From the NCBI GenBank assembly GCA_026394015.1, contig JAPKZA010000281.1, positions 1 through 46,833 of the forward strand: 46,833 nucleotides of DNA. Reading direction: 5' to 3'. The notes beneath the pieces were generated by a model. That model was given only the letters and a program-made list of their open reading frames with translations, did no database searches and was not told the DNA's origin. The translations under genes were made by a program, and so were the position numbers. This document shows, piece by piece, positions 1 to 6,569 of the stretch. Each line of letters starts with the position of its first letter. Position 1 is the stretch's first letter. This DNA comes from Acidobacteriota bacterium (GTDB lineage Bacteria > Acidobacteriota > Terriglobia > Bryobacterales > Bryobacteraceae).

Positions 1-26
1 CTCAAGCCAGGCGAGAGTACTTTCAG

Positions 27-66
27 CAGGCCGTCGCAGCCTAAACCAGGCCGTCGCAGCCTAAAC
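27..66. repeat. Perfect 20-bp tandem direct repeat (two copies)
   Basis: Positions 27-46 and 47-66 are identical 20-base units placed head to tail, directly upstream of the HicA-like reading frame. With only two units and no spacer this is not a CRISPR array. It could be a local duplication or a pair of operator sites for the neighbouring toxin gene. The function is unknown. Confidence 0.85.
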
Positions 67-102
67 AAAGATGTGTCCAAAGAACCGGGTGCGCTACACC
101 GC

Positions 103-291
103 GTGAAGCGCGCCGATCTCATCCGCCACCTGGAGTGCTACGGTTGCCAGTTCCTGCGAGAAGGCGGGCAACATACTGTCTCTGTGAATCGGAAGGCGAG
201 TAAATCGTCCTCGGTGCCGCGTCACCGCGAAGTTAACGACTTCTTGTGCCGGAAGATTTGCGACGATTTACAAATTCCGCGAGCCAGGTAG
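103..291 (+). CDS. hicA: HicA-like type II toxin (mRNA interferase), no HicB seen
   Basis: This 62-residue protein fits the HicA family of small double-stranded-RNA-binding-fold toxins that cleave mRNA. It begins with the typical VKRADLIRHLE segment, has the glycine-rich GGQHTV motif carrying the catalytic histidine, and ends with a basic region and a short EVNDFLCRKICDDLQI helix. The reading frame is open to GTG at 73, but family members begin at the K-R-x-x-L segment, so GTG 103 is chosen as start. No HicB antitoxin is visible in the 200 bases downstream. A partner could lie upstream of the window. It sits just outside the left att repeat of the island, so it may belong to a neighbouring accessory segment. 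Family call is confident, activity is not. Confidence 0.75.
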   Translation: MKRADLIRHLECYGCQFLREGGQHTVSVNRKASKSSSVPRHREVNDFLCRKICDDLQIPRAR

Positions 292-489
292 CCAAGAAGG
301 AGTTGCGCTGGGCGTGGGCGGATTGGGCAACGTCCTTAATAGGGGAAGCTATTTGCTGTCGTCTCCAGCAACCCGCAAGCGTGACAGACGGTGCCCATGG
401 CTGCCCGAGCGTCAATTGGGCTTTGAACTCCAGTTGGACTCTACGGTAGCGAAACTTGACGGGCCAAGGCCGGCCAGTGTTTGAAACGT

Positions 490-563
490 TTTGGTGGACC
501 TGAAGGGATTCGAACCCTTGACCTCTTCCATGCCATGGAAGCGCGCTCCCAACTGCGCCACAG
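490..563 (-). repeat. Left attachment-site repeat: 3' fragment of tRNA-Ala
   Basis: This 74-base stretch is identical to 3295-3368. Read on the minus strand it holds the D-arm, the GGC anticodon arm, the T-arm and the 3' acceptor strand with CCA of tRNA-Ala. The bases beyond 563 give a 5' acceptor strand (CCCGCTG) that pairs with CAGGTCC at only three of seven positions, so this copy cannot fold into a normal tRNA. It is best read as the displaced 3' end of the tRNA gene left at the far junction (att site) when an element integrated. Confidence 0.88.
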
Positions 564-618
564 CGGGAACTGGTGCCCGGCGTGATTTCACGCTCGCGGA
601 TGCAGGCACCCTACAAAT

Positions 619-954
619 TTAGTCCCCGGCCGAAGGTCGAGATGCTTCCCGCTCAAGACCCAGTTTCACTTTTCCATCGGGAAACACGGCGTATATTTCC
701 AATCGTCCGCCCATCGCTTCCACAAAGTTTCCGAGCGTACTGAGATAGACATCCGTGCGTTGTTCCAGTTGTGAAACCGCCGCCTGCGTCATATCCAGGG
801 TCTGCGCGAGTTGTTGCTGTGTCAGGTGGCGGGCGGCACGCAGCTCATGCAGGGGCATCTCCTTCAGATCCTGGTCGGCGAGGCGTCGGGCTTCGGCCCT
901 GGCCTCCGGTGGCATCTTCGCCCGAAGTTCACTGAATTTTGTCGTTTTTGACAT
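619..954 (-). CDS. XRE-family antitoxin (HigA-like)
   Basis: A 111-residue protein with a central helix-turn-helix of the Cro/C1 type, read as LRAARHLTQQQLAQTLDMTQAAVSQLEQ, followed by a short region ending in the ExMGGRLEIYAVFPDG segment typical of HigA-like antitoxins of RelE/HigB toxins. The start is set at ATG 954. The longer open frame upstream reads through toxin codons and is not needed. It overlaps the end of the upstream toxin gene by 26 bases, a toxin-first order usual for higBA. It should neutralise the toxin and repress the shared promoter, which is inference from the family. It lies inside the tRNA-bounded island and could help keep the island in the chromosome. Confidence 0.85.
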   Translation of the reverse strand: MSKTTKFSELRAKMPPEARAEARRLADQDLKEMPLHELRAARHLTQQQLAQTLDMTQAAVSQLEQRTDVYLSTLGNFVEAMGGRLEIYAVFPDGKVKLGLEREASRPSAGD

Positions 955-1306
955 CGTCTTCCTCCTCGATCTCGGCAAGGTAGTTTTCGTAAAGCTGGTC
1001 AGCCAGCGGTACGTTTTTCTCGTACCAGCGATCATCGCCAGCTTTGTCGCCACCCAGTAACAGCAGGGCTACGCGGCGGGGATCAAAAATGTAAAGCACC
1101 CGGTAGGGGTGGCCCTGGTGTTGCACGCGGAGCTCACGCAACGCGGAATGGCGCGAGCCGTTTACCTTGCTGCTATACGGAAAAGGGAGATGGGGGCCAC
1201 GCTCTTCCAGCAACAAAACGGCTCTTTCGACCGATACGCATTCTGCTTCGGTGAGCCCACTCCACCAGACTTTGAACTCATCGGTAACCTCGACTTCCCA
1301 CGTCAC
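929..1306 (-). CDS. RelE/HigB-family toxin (Gp49-like, DUF891)
   Basis: About 125 residues with the phage-derived Gp49-like/HigB pattern: TWEVEVTDEFKVWW at the start, a helix with ERAVLLLEERGPHLPFPYSSKVNGSRHSALRELR, then the beta-strand core HPYRVLYIFDPRRVALLLLGGDKAG and a lysine-rich C-terminal helix. Such toxins cleave mRNA on the ribosome. GTG 1306 is chosen over the in-frame GTG 1324 because a near-consensus promoter -10 box occupies codons that the longer form would need, and because relatives begin at the W-E-V segment. It is the first gene of the pair and overlaps the antitoxin gene by 26 bases. Confidence 0.82.
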   Translation of the reverse strand: MTWEVEVTDEFKVWWSGLTEAECVSVERAVLLLEERGPHLPFPYSSKVNGSRHSALRELRVQHQGHPYRVLYIFDPRRVALLLLGGDKAGDDRWYEKNVPLADQLYENYLAEIEEEDDVKNDKIQ

Positions 1307-1312
1307 GCCACA

Positions 1313-1340
1313 ATTATAACTCACAGCTAATATAAGTCAA
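1313..1340 (-). promoter_or_regulatory. Sigma-70-type promoter of the higBA-like pair
   Basis: On the minus strand a TTGACT box (1340-1335) is followed after 16 bases by TATAAT (1318-1313), near consensus for both hexamers. The predicted start of transcription falls at about 1306, at the GTG start codon of the toxin, so the message would be leaderless or nearly so. A second TATAAT lies at 1348-1343 and could give a leader of about 30 bases. The AT-rich patch is a natural site for autorepression by the antitoxin. Confidence 0.65.
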
Positions 1341-1366
1341 ACATTATAGGGACACGGGCGGGCTTA

Positions 1367-1726
1367 ATGCAGCGACAAGGCACGGGCAGTACGGTCACCC
1401 TGCGTCGTTCTCTTCTGCGCGACCACGATCGGCGCGGGTGCTACTCGTTTGCGGACATCCTTGACCTAGCGGCTCATCATCTCGTGTGCACCGGAGACGC
1501 GGTAGAAGTCCAAGCCCGCTTGCGCTCTGGCGCGGTCACGGTCCGGACCTTCCTCCGGGAGAGGTACGGCGTCGATACCGGTGGCGGTTGCGACAAGAAC
1601 GACTTGCGGCGATTCCGCTTGTGGCTGTCGGACGCCCGGTGGCGGTTGAGGGCGGAAGAGAAGCGGCAAGAGTGCTTTCGGCGCGTCACGGCTTGGAACG
1701 CCCGGCCGCCCGCAATGGTGAGGTAA
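1367..1726 (+). CDS. Hypothetical protein inside the island
   Basis: An open frame of 119 residues between the toxin promoter and the HTH-ParA remnant. I do not recognise a family. The protein is arginine-rich, has no signal peptide or membrane segment, and its second half (KNDLRRFRLWLSDARWRLRAEEKRQECFRR) looks like one or two basic helices that might bind DNA or RNA. It points the same way as the ParA gene and could be in one transcript with it. Several overlapping open frames on the other strand have similar length, so coding status rests only on position and on a reasonable amino-acid composition. Confidence 0.4.
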   Translation: MQRQGTGSTVTLRRSLLRDHDRRGCYSFADILDLAAHHLVCTGDAVEVQARLRSGAVTVRTFLRERYGVDTGGGCDKNDLRRFRLWLSDARWRLRAEEKRQECFRRVTAWNARPPAMVR

Positions 1727-1819
1727 GCGGCAATCAACCAAACAAGATGCAGGGTACGTTGACAAAGTACACGACATTGATATTCTGAATGAAATGGAAC
1801 CGGTGGAGGTCCCCAAGCC

Positions 1820-3204
1820 ATGTCGGACAACCTAGTCGGAATCGCGGAAATCGCAGCTCTATCCAACGTCACGAAGCAGGCCGTAACGAACTGGCGACTT
1901 CGCTACGACAGCTTTCCCAAACCCATCTAAACCCTAAGCAGCGGTCCTGTGTGGGATCGTGAAACCGTCGTCACTTGGGTGCAATCTTTCAGGAACGAAG
2001 CCACTCACGTCCTTAGCTTCATCAATCTGAAGGGTGGAGTGGGAAAAACCACCACCGCCGTGGCCGTTGCTGAGATCCTAGCCCAAGAGGACCGAAAGCA
2101 TGTCCTGTTGGTGGATCTCGACCCGCAGACGAACGCCACTGTGACATTGATCTCTGAGGACAAATGGTCCGAGTTGGACCGTGAGGGGAGGACTATAGCT
2201 CAACTGTTCTCTGATCGAATCAATTTTCATGAACCGCCAAAGTTTGATATTGAGACGGCAATAGTCAAACGGGTCTCAACAATCAATGATGGAATAGCCC
2301 GGCTGGATCTTCTGCCGTCAAGTATCCGGCTCATTGACATTCAAGATCGCATCCCGATGATTGCCCTGTCCGGCAACTTCACTACGAACCCCCTGGAGAT
2401 CCTAAAGAACGCCCTTCAACTCGTCCTAGACCGATATGACTACGTCATCATTGACTGTCCGCCAAGCCTTGGAACTGTCACCAAAAATGGACTCAGAATC
2501 TCAACTGGCTACGTGATTCCAACGATCCCTGATATCGTCTCTACATGGGGCATCTACCAGATCGTGGAGAATGTCGAACGATTCGCGAAGGACATTGGCC
2601 GCTCGATACCTCCGCTCGGGATAGTCGCGACCAAGGTTCAGCGCAACAACCTCCACAGCCGCGTTATGGATGACCTGAAGGCTCGCCGCCTTGGTCGATT
2701 TGGCGAAGAGGGCGCCCTTCAACAGCCACCCCTCTTCAATAGCTCCATACCTCAATTGGTTTCGGTTGCACGCGGAGCGGACGTGGGAGAGGAAATACGT
2801 ACCTTCAAGGGGAAGTACGGTGAGGCGTATTACTCATCGAAGAAGCCGAACGCAACACCGACTTCGCCAACCGGTTGGACGCCGTGCTCACTTCTCTTCA
2901 AGAACCGAAGACGGTACCGCCGAAGCCGATCACGAAGCCCCCCCAACTCGAACTCCCAGATATCCACAGTGAGTTCGCTTCGCGTGGCGAATCCGAGTTC
3001 CGCCTGTGGTTGAGGGACCAGCCTGTGGCGGTAATGTACGCCCTCATTCGGCGGCATGATTTGGACGCCACTCGGCGAAGCTCGAAGTGGAAGGACCCGG
3101 AAACACTAAGCGGCTTCATTGCCGATAAACTTCGGTCTAGACTCTCCCGAGGTTCCGCATTCTTATCGAGTGGGGAAGCGCCTAACGACGATCCGAGGGA
3201 GTGA
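1820..3204 (+). pseudogene. Broken HTH-ParA ATPase gene (in-frame TAA plus frameshift)
   Basis: Three segments together read as one ParA-family protein. From ATG 1820, 36 codons encode a helix-turn-helix (VGIAEIAALSNVTKQAVTNW) and stop at TAA 1928. In the same frame the sequence resumes as TLSSGPVWDRETVVTWV, the usual end of such a DNA-binding domain, and runs into a ParA domain with the deviant Walker A motif KGGVGKTT, the A' motif LLVDLDPQTN and Walker B YDYVIIDCPPS. Near 2835 the frame shifts: the expected continuation (IEEAERNTDFANRLDAVL) is in another frame and continues to TGA 3202-3204. A shorter ParA product from GTG 1949 could still be made but with a scrambled C-terminus after about residue 296. 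It may once have served in partition or maintenance of the element. Confidence 0.8.
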
Positions 3205-3294
3205 AGACCCGGTTCTTCAGCCCCTGTGGGTTAAGGCCACTCTGCACAGAACCTTGGTTTACCCGCTGGTCGCTCTCGGTAAACCGTCGAAAAC

Positions 3295-3368
3295 TTTGGT
3301 GGACCTGAAGGGATTCGAACCCTTGACCTCTTCCATGCCATGGAAGCGCGCTCCCAACTGCGCCACAG
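3295..3368 (-). repeat. Right attachment-site repeat within intact tRNA-Ala
   Basis: Identical over 74 bases to 490-563. Identity stops at 3369, exactly where the 5' acceptor strand of the intact tRNA-Ala begins to differ, and at 3294, just past the CCA end. The repeat therefore marks the shared att core of the integrated island. Confidence 0.88.
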
Positions 3369-3372
3369 GCCC
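3297..3372 (-). tRNA. tRNA-Ala (anticodon GGC)
   Basis: A 76-base cloverleaf on the minus strand. Acceptor strands GGGCCTG and CAGGTCC pair with one G-U. The anticodon stem CTTCC/GGAAG encloses a seven-base loop with GGC at positions 34-36, the T-arm has AAGGG/CCCTT around TTCGAAT, and CCA is encoded. It is the functional copy of the gene used as integration target, with its native 5' end on the right. Confidence 0.95.
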
Positions 3373-3413
3373 ACTCGTGGACAACCTTCATAGGATAACA
3401 TCAGAGAAGACTT

Positions 3414-3977
3414 GTGACAAGAGACGAAGCTTGGCAGATTGTTTGTGAATTTGTGCAGTCCGATGGATTGCGGAAGCATATGCTCGCCGTAGAGACCTGC
3501 ATGGTGGCCTACGCCCGCCAGCAGGGGGGCGACGAGGAGGCCTATGCCGTCACCGGATTGCTCCACGATTTCGATTGGGAGATCCATCCGACGCTGCCGG
3601 ATCACCCCACCAAGGGCGAGGCGATTCTGCAAGAACGCGGCGTTTCCGAGGAAATTCGACGGGCGATTCTTTCGCATGCCGACTTTACCGGCGTCACGCG
3701 GGACTCGCTGATGGAGAAAACGCTGTTCGCCTGCGATGAACTCTCCGGGTTTCTCATGGCGTGCTCGTACGTGAAGCCGTCGCGGAGCATCCACGAAGTG
3801 GACGGGAAATCGATGAGGAAAAAGTTGAAAGACAAGGCCTTCGCGCGGGCTGTGAACCGGGACGACGTGATCAACGGCGCGGCGGAGATGGGTCTGGATC
3901 TCGATGCCCACATCGAATTTTGCATTGGAGCGATGCGAGCCCGGGCGGAGTTGCTAGGATTGCAAGGGACGGTTTAA
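3414..3977 (+). CDS. HD-domain protein (HDIG-type phosphohydrolase fold)
   Basis: A 187-residue protein of the HD superfamily. Metal-binding positions are visible as H22 in LRKHMLAVE, the H51-D52 doublet in GLLHDFDW, and the later ILSHADF segment. The length and the two-domain helical layout fit the HDIG-domain single-domain hydrolases often called predicted hydrolases. Substrate is unknown: family members act on nucleotides or phosphorylated small molecules. The start is GTG 3414, 41 bases after the tRNA-Ala 5' end. It is the first ordinary gene right of the island, and its stop lies five bases before tRNA-Sec, so both may share a transcript. Confidence 0.8.
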   Translation: MTRDEAWQIVCEFVQSDGLRKHMLAVETCMVAYARQQGGDEEAYAVTGLLHDFDWEIHPTLPDHPTKGEAILQERGVSEEIRRAILSHADFTGVTRDSLMEKTLFACDELSGFLMACSYVKPSRSIHEVDGKSMRKKLKDKAFARAVNRDDVINGAAEMGLDLDAHIEFCIGAMRARAELLGLQGTV

Positions 3978-3981
3978 TTGC

Positions 3982-4076
3982 GGAAGCCAATCTTGGCCGG
4001 TGCTGGGCCTGGTCTTCAAAACCAGCGTGCGTCGCGTAAGCGGCGCGGTGGGTTCGACTCCCACTGGCTTCCGCCA
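3982..4076 (+). tRNA. selC: Selenocysteine tRNA (anticodon TCA)
   Basis: A 95-base tRNA with the hallmarks of bacterial tRNA-Sec: an 8-bp acceptor stem GGAAGCCA/TGGCTTCC, anticodon stem CTGGT/ACCAG with loop CTTCAAA giving anticodon TCA, a long variable arm rich in G and C, a five-pair T-stem around TTCGACT, and an encoded CCA. Eight plus five pairs in the stacked acceptor/T-arm is the diagnostic bacterial form. The organism therefore probably decodes some UGA codons as selenocysteine. selA, selB and selD are not in this window, and I see no gene here with an in-frame UGA that is clearly a selenoprotein. Confidence 0.93.
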
Positions 4077-4124
4077 CTTGAAACTCACCTTGCACCGTAA
4101 CCCGAGAGCCCTCATACTGCAACC

Positions 4125-4331
4125 ATGACCCTCAAGAGTGCCGCGCTCCTGGCGCTGATTGGATCGCTGCTGTTCACGATCCTGATGGCGTTGGATTTTA
4201 TTAAGGCCGTTTCGGGCTTTCTTGGTGACGTCGTGCCGGTCATCTCGTTGTTGCGGTCCCTGGTTTATCTGGTTGCCAGCCTGAGCGCAACGATCTTCTT
4301 CTTCGTCTTCCACAAGGCGCAGTCTCGATGA
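4125..4331 (+). CDS. Small integral membrane protein
   Basis: A 68-residue hydrophobic protein with two predicted membrane segments, about residues 6-25 (LLALIGSLLFTILMALDFI) and 38-62 (ISLLRSLVYLVASLSATIFFFVF), and a short basic tail. No family is recognised. It lies between tRNA-Sec and the TauE/SafE gene in the same direction, so cotranscription is possible. No evidence for a function. Confidence 0.6.
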   Translation: MTLKSAALLALIGSLLFTILMALDFIKAVSGFLGDVVPVISLLRSLVYLVASLSATIFFFVFHKAQSR

Positions 4332-4368
4332 AGGAGAGAGCGTAGCGGTTTCGCTTGCCTTCCTAAAC

Positions 4369-5115
4369 GTGCCAGAACTCGCTCTTTGGAAATGGTTGCT
4401 CGGCGCCCTCTGCGCCTTTTTGATCGGCGTCGCGAAAACCGGCGTGCCGGGAATCGGCATTCTCGCCGTGCCGCTGTTCGTCTTTACCGTCGGCGATGCG
4501 CGCCTGTCGACCGCGTGGCTGTTGCCGATTCTGATCTGCGCCGATTGCTACGCCGTGATCGCCTATCGCAAGAAAGCAGCGGCAAACGCCCTGTTTTCGC
4601 TGTTGCCGTGGGTGATGACGGGCATGGGGCTCGGCGCTCTAGTCCTGGTTTACCCCGATACAGTGATCCGCCCGCTGGTAGGCGGGATCACGTTTTCCAT
4701 GCTGCTGCTCTTCCTTTGGCGTCTGCGCTATGCCAGCCCTACGCCGCCGACCGGCTGGTGGTTCTCCGGCTTCTTCGGCTCTTCCGCCGGGTTCGCGACG
4801 ATGGTGGCCAACGCGGCGGGGCCGATCATGAACATCTACCTGCTTTCGAAACGGCTGCCCCGGGAAGAGTTCGTCGCAACCGGAGCCTGGTTCTTCTTCT
4901 TCGTCAACCTGACCAAAATCCCGGTATATCTGGCGCACGGACTGTTCAGCCAACAGTCGCTACTGTTTGATGCCGTGATGATCGCTCCCACGCTGGCCGG
5001 TGCCATGGTGGGCCGGAAAGTGATTTCGCTGATTCCGGAGCGCGTGTTCCTGGTGGTCGTGATCGTGCTGGCGTTTGCGGCTACCGTACTGCTGTTTCTA
5101 CCGTCGCGTCGCTAG
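4369..5115 (+). CDS. TauE/SafE-family sulfite/organosulfonate exporter
   Basis: A 248-residue protein with eight or so hydrophobic segments. The N-terminal ALCAFLIGVAKTGVPGIGILAVPL and the central FSGFFGSSAGFATMVANAAGPIMNIYLL are the paired motifs of the TauE/SafE (DUF81) family, with the asparagine/alanine-rich AAGP turn. Family members export sulfite, sulfoacetate or other small anions. The start is GTG 4369, and no strong ribosome site is visible. It converges with a sulfatase gene and their stops overlap in CTAG at 5112-5115. Release of sulfate or sulfite equivalents by the sulfatase makes an export role attractive but this is only neighbourhood inference. Confidence 0.88.
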   Translation: MPELALWKWLLGALCAFLIGVAKTGVPGIGILAVPLFVFTVGDARLSTAWLLPILICADCYAVIAYRKKAAANALFSLLPWVMTGMGLGALVLVYPDTVIRPLVGGITFSMLLLFLWRLRYASPTPPTGWWFSGFFGSSAGFATMVANAAGPIMNIYLLSKRLPREEFVATGAWFFFFVNLTKIPVYLAHGLFSQQSLLFDAVMIAPTLAGAMVGRKVISLIPERVFLVVVIVLAFAATVLLFLPSRR

Positions 5116-6524
5116 GCCGGGGGCGTCGGCGCTTCGGCACCCGTCAAACCCTGATCGGCCTGCGCGGGTACATAACCCGGATTCGGCTTCGGCATCGTGG
5201 CCTTGACGGCTTTGCGCCATTTGGAGAGCGCCTGCTTCAGCTTGTCGGCGACGTCGCCGTGCTGGTTAAGCAGATTCTTCTTTTCGCCGGGGTCGCGGGC
5301 GAGGTTGTAGAGTTCCAGGCGGTTGTCCTCGTAGAACTCGATCAGCTTCCAATCGCCGTCCCGAATCGCCCCGCCCGGGGCACCGCCCTGGTTCGAATAG
5401 TGGGGATAGTGCCAGAACAGGGCGCGAGGTTTGAGGGCCTGTTGCTGCAAGGCCGGCGTCAAGCTGACGCCGTCGATCCCTTTGGGAATGGGGAGCCCGG
5501 CGAGATCGCAGATGGTGGGGAGGAAGTCGACGCTCGAAATCGGCGTCGCGTTGACGCCTTTGGCAACGCCCGGGCCGGCCGCGAGGAACGGGACGCGGAT
5601 GCCGCCTTCATAAAGATGCCCCTTGCCGTTCCGCGCGGGGGCGTTGTCGGTGATGGGTGCCTTGGCTTTGCCATCGAATCGGAGGCCGCCGTTGTCGCCG
5701 GTGAGCAGGAAGACGGTATCGTCCGCGCGACCGAGTTCGACGAGTTTGCGGCGCAGGCGGCCTACCGAATCGTCGAGCGTCTCCATCATGGCGGCGTAGG
5801 TGGCGTTACCGGTGAGGCCCATGAACTCGATCTTTTGCTTATACTTTTCGATGAGCGGGGCAGGGGCCTGGATCGGCGTATGAACAGTAAAGTGTGGGAA
5901 ATAAAGAAAGAACGGGCTGCCCTTGGCCGAATCGAGGAACTTTTCGGCTTCGGTGGTAAGGGCGGCGGTGAGCAGGTCATCTTTCGATCCGCCCTGGAGG
6001 CCGGGTAGATCAAAGGGGCCGAAGTAGCTGGCGGGGGAGCCCTTGGCGGTGCCGGCGATGTTTTTATCGAAGCCCTGTTGCTCGGGGCCGAAGCCGTCGC
6101 CGCCGAGGTGCCACTTGCCGATGCTGGCGGTGCGGTAGCCGGCGGGCTTCAGGATCTCGGCGATGGTAGTTTCGGCGAGCGGCAACTGCTGCTCGAAGGC
6201 CGGAGTCAGCACCTTGGCGGTGGGCCACTGCTTACGACCCGGGATCCAGTCGGTGAGTTGGAGGCGGGCGGGATACTTGCCGGTGAGCAGCGCGGCTCGG
6301 GTGGGCGAGCAGACGGGGCAAGCGGCATAGGCCTGGGTGAAGCGGAGGCCGTCGCGGGCGAGCGCGTCAATATGAGGCGTTTCGTGATAGGGATGCCCAG
6401 TGCAGCCGAAGTCGCGCCAGCCGAGATCGTCGACGAGCAGGAGTACGACGCTGCGTTTGGTGGGAGCAGCGAGCAGATTGGCAGATAAAATGCTTGAAAG
6501 GAACGTGCGGCGAGAAACATTCAT
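5112..6524 (-). CDS. Tat-exported arylsulfatase-like sulfatase
   Basis: A 470-residue type I sulfatase. The N-terminus MNVSRRTFLSS is a twin-arginine signal, so the enzyme is exported folded. The alkaline-phosphatase-like core starts with VVLLLVDDLGW (metal-binding D32-D33). The active-site motif CSPTR at 72-76 carries the cysteine matured to formylglycine. Later motifs KWHLGG, HFTVHTP and LLTGDNGG supply the other metal and substrate ligands. It hydrolyses sulfate esters, perhaps of sulfated polysaccharides. The maturation enzyme is not in the window. It is divergent from the DUF58 gene, with 45 bases between the two chosen starts, and convergent with the TauE/SafE gene. Confidence 0.92.
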   Translation of the reverse strand: MNVSRRTFLSSILSANLLAAPTKRSVVLLLVDDLGWRDFGCTGHPYHETPHIDALARDGLRFTQAYAACPVCSPTRAALLTGKYPARLQLTDWIPGRKQWPTAKVLTPAFEQQLPLAETTIAEILKPAGYRTASIGKWHLGGDGFGPEQQGFDKNIAGTAKGSPASYFGPFDLPGLQGGSKDDLLTAALTTEAEKFLDSAKGSPFFLYFPHFTVHTPIQAPAPLIEKYKQKIEFMGLTGNATYAAMMETLDDSVGRLRRKLVELGRADDTVFLLTGDNGGLRFDGKAKAPITDNAPARNGKGHLYEGGIRVPFLAAGPGVAKGVNATPISSVDFLPTICDLAGLPIPKGIDGVSLTPALQQQALKPRALFWHYPHYSNQGGAPGGAIRDGDWKLIEFYEDNRLELYNLARDPGEKKNLLNQHGDVADKLKQALSKWRKAVKATMPKPNPGYVPAQADQGLTGAEAPTPPA

Positions 6525-6569
6525 GATTTACGGCACCAGAACGCTTTGATCATACGTCAGAATCAATAC

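Larger units (their letters stand above)
490..3368. mobile_element. Small tRNA-Ala-integrated genomic island lacking an integrase
   Basis: The segment is bounded by perfect 74-bp direct repeats covering nearly all of tRNA-Ala(GGC). The intact tRNA is at the right end, where its native 5' end faces the chromosome, and the truncated copy is at the left. This is the geometry expected when an integrase recombines in a tRNA gene and the element restores the tRNA 3' end. About 2.7 kb lies between the repeats: a HigB/HigA-like pair, an unknown ORF and a broken HTH-ParA gene. The ParA region is visibly richer in A+T than the flanking genes. No tyrosine or serine recombinase was found in any frame, so the island is either a deletion remnant, a satellite moved in trans, or one unit of a tandem array extending left of the window. 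Confidence 0.8.

Noticed and set aside
27-66. CRISPR array start
   Set aside because: Only two abutting units without spacers, so it is a tandem repeat.
412-609. Open frame on the minus strand across the truncated tRNA-Ala copy
   Set aside because: It translates tRNA sequence (the GSNPFRS-type peptide is a well-known artefact) and so do the frames at 3182-3391 and 3231-3911 over the intact tRNA.
1928-1930. Selenocysteine readthrough of the HTH-ParA gene
   Set aside because: The codon is TAA, not TGA. The same holds for 34717-34719 and the stop near 19800.
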